Assembly: GCA_030616465.1 (NCBI GenBank)
Contig: JAUWXH010000073.1
Coordinates: forward strand, 1 to 7,884
Direction: 5' to 3'
Length of the DNA: 7,884 bases
Source: Planctomycetota bacterium
Lineage (GTDB): Bacteria; Planctomycetota; Phycisphaerae; UBA1845; Fen-1342
The notes under the pieces are model-generated. The model did no database searches. It was not told where the DNA came from and was given only the letters and a program-made list of their open reading frames with translations. Positions 4,468 to 7,884 of the stretch are shown here, piece after piece. Numbering within the stretch: position 1 is the first letter of the stretch; the number at the start of each line of letters is the position of its first letter. Made by a program: the position numbers and the translations under genes.

Positions 4468-6516
4468 ATGCCTGAACAGAGCGCAAGAAGACAAGGCGAA
4501 CGCTCGATCCCTATGCGTAGATTCTGTCTGGGCCTGGCGATCCTCTGCTTCGGCGCCCTGTGCTTGCGCGTGGCGATGCTTCAGGAGTTTCTCAGCGAGA
4601 ACCCTTATGCCGAAGAGCCCGAAACCGACGGCCTCGTGTACTGGGGCATTGCCGGAGAGATCGCGGCCGGCAGGCTGATCGGTGAGTCGCCGTTTCTGTT
4701 CGCTCCGCTCTACCCCTATCTGTTGGGTGTCCTGCGAGCCCTGGGCGGCGGGCTGATGGCCGTTTACGTCGTGCAAACGGCCCTGCACCTGGCAACCGCG
4801 GTAGGGGTCGCGCTCGCGACGCAGGTTCGCGCCGGTCGGGTGGCCGGACTCGTCGCGGCCGGACTGTTCCTGGCGCTGACCCAGCCGGCGGTTTCCAGCA
4901 TGCGGCTCTTGGCCACAACACTGCAGCTCTTCCTCGTGTCTTTGGTGTGGTGGCGTTGGACAGCCCTGTCGTGCGCCAGTGGGCGACGTTGGAGCGGAGT
5001 CATCGGCTCGGGGTGCCTGATCGGCATTCTAGCTCTGGCGTATCCGCCCGCAATGCTGCTTGTACCTGTGTACGCGCTGTGGCTCTGGTGGACCGGCGGA
5101 CGGAGCCGACCGGCCTTCGTGCGGGCCGGCGTCGGCGCACTGTGCGCCCTCCTGTTGATCTCGCCGGCGACGGTTCACAATGCAGTCGTATCGGGCGAGT
5201 TCCTGCCGATCACGGCGCACGCGGGAATTACCCTGCGACAGGGTAACGGCCCCAAGGCAATCGGCGTCTTCACGCGGATCCCGGTAGTGGGGCGCCACCG
5301 GATCGCGATGCACGATCGCGCCGCCAGCGTCGTCGAGAAGGAAATCGGCCGCAAACCAACCTGGGGTGAAGTGAATCGCTACTTTCGCAACGAGGCCCTC
5401 GCTTTCTGGGCGGAGAATCCGGCGCGGACCGCGTGGCTCTTCGCACGCAAGGCGTATTGGTTCCTCACCGCGCTTAACTACAGCGACATGATGCCGACCG
5501 TGCTGGAACGTGAATTCGGCGTCGGCGAGCGCGCGATCCTCGCGCCACTACCGACCCCGTTCCTGATCGGGGCCGCGCTGGCGGGGCTCATCGCCCTGAT
5601 ACACAAGAAGGAAGGGTTCGGCCCGGAGCTCTTTCTGCTAGCGTTGCCGCTGTTCACGACGATCGTGTTCTTCTATTCGCCGCGTTATCGCATCCCGGCG
5701 GTGCCCGTATTCTGCGCGCTGGCCGCGTACTCGATCGTACATTTCCGGCGGCTCGGCTATTTGAAGCTCGTGGCGATCGTTCTCGGGATCGCCCCGATCC
5801 CATTACAGATGATCAACCAGAGAATCGGCTTCGACCGCCCGGCGGGCATACGGGCGCCCTACGCCAATGATCTTTCCAACGCCCTGGTCCGTTCCGGTGA
5901 TCGCAATCTCCAGCAGGGGCTCAAGGATGAAGCGGAACGGCGTTACCAGGCGGCGATCGGTGCGCTGGAATCGAACGCCTTTGCACATTGCAGACTGGGT
6001 GCTCTCCGGGCTGACCGTGGTGAACTGGATGCTGCGGTCGCGGCGTTCGAGAAGGCGGCGGGCTACGACCCAGACGACACGCTGGCATACCGTTGCCTTT
6101 ACAACATCGCCGTGGCCCGTAGTGAAATCGAGAAAGCCGCCGAGTTGCTGCGGCGCATTGCGAGGCTGGCCCCCGATACTGTAGAGCCGCGGTTGCTACT
6201 GGCCTGGCTGCTGGCGACCTGTCCGGAGGACAATGTGCGTGACGGCATTAGCGCGGTGAAGCTGGCGGAGCAAATCGAGGCGGGTGGCCGACTCGGTCAG
6301 ATTACGCTCCTCAGGGTGCGCGCGGCCGCGTATGCCGAAGCCGGGTGGTTTGACAAGGCGGTTGAGGCAGGTGAACGCGCGCTGCAACTGGCCAGATCCA
6401 GCGGTAACGACGCGCTGGTCGCCCAGATCGAGACCGCATTCGAAGCATATCGCAACCGGCAGCCCCTTAGAGCGCCACCGCGCCTGTTGAGCATGCGACC
6501 GGCGAGGCAACGCTGA
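4468..6516 (+). CDS. GT39-like membrane glycosyltransferase fused to C-terminal TPR repeats
   Basis: The 682-residue product has an N-terminal membrane helix (about 20-38) followed by an acidic loop with Glu52 and Asp54 (EPETDGLVYWGIA). The segment FLFAPLYPYLLG follows at about 76-87. This is the opening of GT39/PMT-ArnT-type enzymes, which move a sugar from a lipid-phosphate donor on the outer face of the inner membrane and use an Asp after the first helix. Ten or so further helices run to about 450, including YSPRYRIPAVPVF (about 403-415), a common late GT39 motif. From about 470 to 665 the protein is soluble and helical with TPR-type repeats. It includes LLATCPEDNVRDGISAVKLA, a phrase typical of planctomycete TPR proteins. 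The acceptor is unknown. The start is uncertain: ATG 4468 has only a weak GGCGAG, and ATG 4513 (MRRFCLGL) is a good alternative with no clear RBS either. Confidence 0.8.
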   Translation: MPEQSARRQGERSIPMRRFCLGLAILCFGALCLRVAMLQEFLSENPYAEEPETDGLVYWGIAGEIAAGRLIGESPFLFAPLYPYLLGVLRALGGGLMAVYVVQTALHLATAVGVALATQVRAGRVAGLVAAGLFLALTQPAVSSMRLLATTLQLFLVSLVWWRWTALSCASGRRWSGVIGSGCLIGILALAYPPAMLLVPVYALWLWWTGGRSRPAFVRAGVGALCALLLISPATVHNAVVSGEFLPITAHAGITLRQGNGPKAIGVFTRIPVVGRHRIAMHDRAASVVEKEIGRKPTWGEVNRYFRNEALAFWAENPARTAWLFARKAYWFLTALNYSDMMPTVLEREFGVGERAILAPLPTPFLIGAALAGLIALIHKKEGFGPELFLLALPLFTTIVFFYSPRYRIPAVPVFCALAAYSIVHFRRLGYLKLVAIVLGIAPIPLQMINQRIGFDRPAGIRAPYANDLSNALVRSGDRNLQQGLKDEAERRYQAAIGALESNAFAHCRLGALRADRGELDAAVAAFEKAAGYDPDDTLAYRCLYNIAVARSEIEKAAELLRRIARLAPDTVEPRLLLAWLLATCPEDNVRDGISAVKLAEQIEAGGRLGQITLLRVRAAAYAEAGWFDKAVEAGERALQLARSSGNDALVAQIETAFEAYRNRQPLRAPPRLLSMRPARQR

Positions 6517-6917
6517 CCGAACAGGCGAGCGCGGTTGACCGGCACGGCATCCCGGAATTAATCTGACCTATTCGCAAATTCATCCACCTAACTACCGATC
6601 GGCGTGTATGGATGGCTGGATCCGGCCCGACTGACAATGCCCACGAATCAATGGCGCCGCGGAAGTTCTGGTTGTGATTGGCGGTCCGGCGTTGCCTCGC
6701 GCCGCATGCCGTCTATGAGCGAGTCTCTGGCAAGGGGTCACCCGTCTCTTGTCCTCTCCGGAGGGGAACAAGCCGGGGTCCAGGCGCGGAGCCCCCGGTG
6801 AGTGCTCGGGACGCGAATCGACCCGAGGATGTGTGTCCCCCCACCTCTGAACAGGTGCGCCATCCATCCGAACAAATCCAGACGGGGGGCGCGGCCGTGT
6901 CGCCCGTGCATACCCGG
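6517..6917. other. Intergenic region between convergent GT39-TPR and xseA genes
   Basis: About 400 bases between two genes that end facing each other. Short frames on both strands here lack RBSs and recognisable motifs. Only weak hairpins are visible: CTCGGG/CCCGAG at 6805-6827 (6 bp, 11-base loop) and CACCT/AGGTG at 6842-6857. None has a T run. The stretch at about 6550-6605 is richer in A and T than its surroundings. I see no xseB, no tRNA and no transposase remnant. Confidence 0.55.
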
Positions 6918-7884
6918 CTAGTCAAACAGCCCGGGCTGCCTGGGATCATCAGCCGTGCTGCGGAACTCGCCGTCGGGCAGTTGCGTGATGAGGCGCAGCT
7001 TGTCGCGGATTTGATCGATCGAGCGAATGATGCGGCGGGTGCGCGCATCGCGCGTGATGCTGTAGCCGCGGGCCAACACGCGCTCCGGATTGCAGGCGGC
7101 CGCCGCTTCAAGCCGAGCGTGTAGTAGTCGCCGAGCGTGGTGGATCGCACCGCGAGCCGCGTGGGTGAGCCGCTCGGATGCCTGCTGCAATCGCTCGTCG
7201 TAGCGTGCGAGCAGGGGGACTGGGGCGGCTCGTTGCAGGCAGGCTTCGCGCGCGCTCAGTCGCCGTTCGGCCCGCACGGCCATGTGGTCCAGGGCGCGGT
7301 GCAGGCGGTAGACGCGCCGGCTCAGGTCATGTCCGGCGTGGGCGAACTGGACGCCCGAGCCGAAGCGCAGGACGGCCAGTTCGGCCCGGTCGAGCCGCGC
7401 GCGCGTCCGGCGAAGGAGCTCGAACGCCGTCTGCCTGAGGCGCTGCTGGATCTCGTCGAGGAGCTGGCCGCGCTCGCGCAGGCGTACGAACGGGCGGGCC
7501 AGGCCGTCATAAGCCAGCGTGGTGCGAAGCCGGGCGCGGGCCAGTTCCAGCGCGTGGCCGGCCGCGCGTGTTGCCCGCCCGCTCTGACGCTCGAGCCGCT
7601 CAAGCAGGTCGGATATTCGCGGGGTGATCAGTTCGGCGGCGTCGGTGGGCGTGGCGGCCCGCACGTCGGCCACCAGATCGCTGATGCTCACGTCCACTTC
7701 GTGACCGACGGCGCTGACGATCGGCACGCGGCTGGCCGCGATCGCCCGCGCGACGACCTCCTCGTTGAACGCCCACAGGTCCTCCAGCGAACCACCCCCA
7801 CGACCCACGATCGCCACGTCGATTCCCCCGAGCACGTCGGCGTGCTTGTTCAACAAGGCGATTGCGTCGGCGATCTCTTGCGCG
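6918..7884 (-). CDS. xseA: Exonuclease VII large subunit, partial (5' end beyond the right edge)
   Basis: The catalytic large subunit of exonuclease VII degrades single-stranded DNA from both ends into short oligonucleotides and acts with the small subunit XseB. The visible 321 residues begin inside the catalytic domain. The diagnostic block is [20 protein letters not shown], followed by [21 protein letters not shown] and [13 protein letters not shown] long Arg/Ala/Leu-rich helical region follows, as in the family's coiled-coil domain, then the C-terminal [10 protein letters not shown] segment and an end at QPGLFD before TAG (6918-6920). The reading frame stays open to base 7884. The TTG at 7854-7856 is an internal Leu, as [10 protein letters not shown] lies just upstream of it in frame. 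The missing part is the N-terminal OB-fold and the start of the catalytic domain. No xseB follows directly downstream. Confidence 0.95.
   Translation of the reverse strand, partial: AQEIADAIALLNKHADVLGGIDVAIVGRGGGSLEDLWAFNEEVVARAIAASRVPIVSAVGHEVDVSISDLVADVRAATPTDAAELITPRISDLLERLERQSGRATRAAGHALELARARLRTTLAYDGLARPFVRLRERGQLLDEIQQRLRQTAFELLRRTRARLDRAELAVLRFGSGVQFAHAGHDLSRRVYRLHRALDHMAVRAERRLSAREACLQRAAPVPLLARYDERLQQASERLTHAARGAIHHARRLLHARLEAAAACNPERVLARGYSITRDARTRRIIRSIDQIRDKLRLITQLPDGEFRSTADDPRQPGLFD

Noticed and set aside
6927..6938. 12-bp palindrome CAGCCCGGGCTG
   Set aside because: It is within the xseA C-terminal codons for QPGL and is expected by chance at this GC content.
6678..7124. 148-codon plus-strand frame across the intergenic region and xseA
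   Set aside because: Its second half is antisense to conserved xseA sequence, and the first half has no RBS and no recognisable motif.
7854..7856. TTG as the start of xseA
   Set aside because: The frame stays open to the window edge with family-like residues ([10 protein letters not shown]) upstream, and the catalytic block would otherwise lack its N-terminal domain. It is an internal Leu codon.

Overview
The window is GC-rich bacterial DNA, most likely from a planctomycete or a related lineage. The best clue is the C-terminal TPR region of the large membrane protein at 4468-6516. It carries the phrase LLATCPEDNVRDGISAVKLA, a pattern I associate with planctomycete TPR proteins. A secreted VIT-VWA protein, an exported deiodinase-like protein and a GT39-TPR fusion fit that assignment. 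It is inferred from protein style, as no rRNA or other marker is present.

Layout, left to right. (1) 16-438, minus: a small four-helix membrane protein with a C-terminal zinc-ribbon-like Cys cluster. (2) 439-606: a divergent intergenic region with a GC-rich hairpin, a possible ECF-type promoter and a strong ribosome binding site. (3) 607-3081, plus: a secreted VIT + VWA protein with a complete MIDAS motif. (4) 3082-3365: an intergenic region packed with three perfect hairpins and an 18-bp tandem duplication. (5) 3366-4118, plus: an exported iodothyronine-deiodinase-family protein whose reading frame is crossed by one in-frame TGA at 3612-3614, exactly where deiodinases carry selenocysteine. 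A SECIS-like hairpin follows it. (6) 4119-4467: an intergenic region with a 17-bp perfect inverted repeat and a sigma70-like promoter. (7) 4468-6516, plus: a GT39-like polytopic membrane protein fused to TPR repeats. (8) 6517-6917: about 400 bp without a convincing gene. (9) 6918-7884, minus: the C-terminal three quarters or so of exonuclease VII large subunit (xseA), cut by the right edge.

The genes do not form one evident operon. Each plus-strand gene is separated by about 285-350 bp of structured intergenic DNA and has its own possible promoter. Three of the five products act at or outside the inner membrane. The main result is the selenoprotein: a standard translation splits it into two meaningless pieces at 3366-3614 and 3651-4118. 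No Sec machinery (selA, selB, selC, selD) lies in the window, so Sec decoding is inferred from protein conservation across the stop and from the RNA hairpin.
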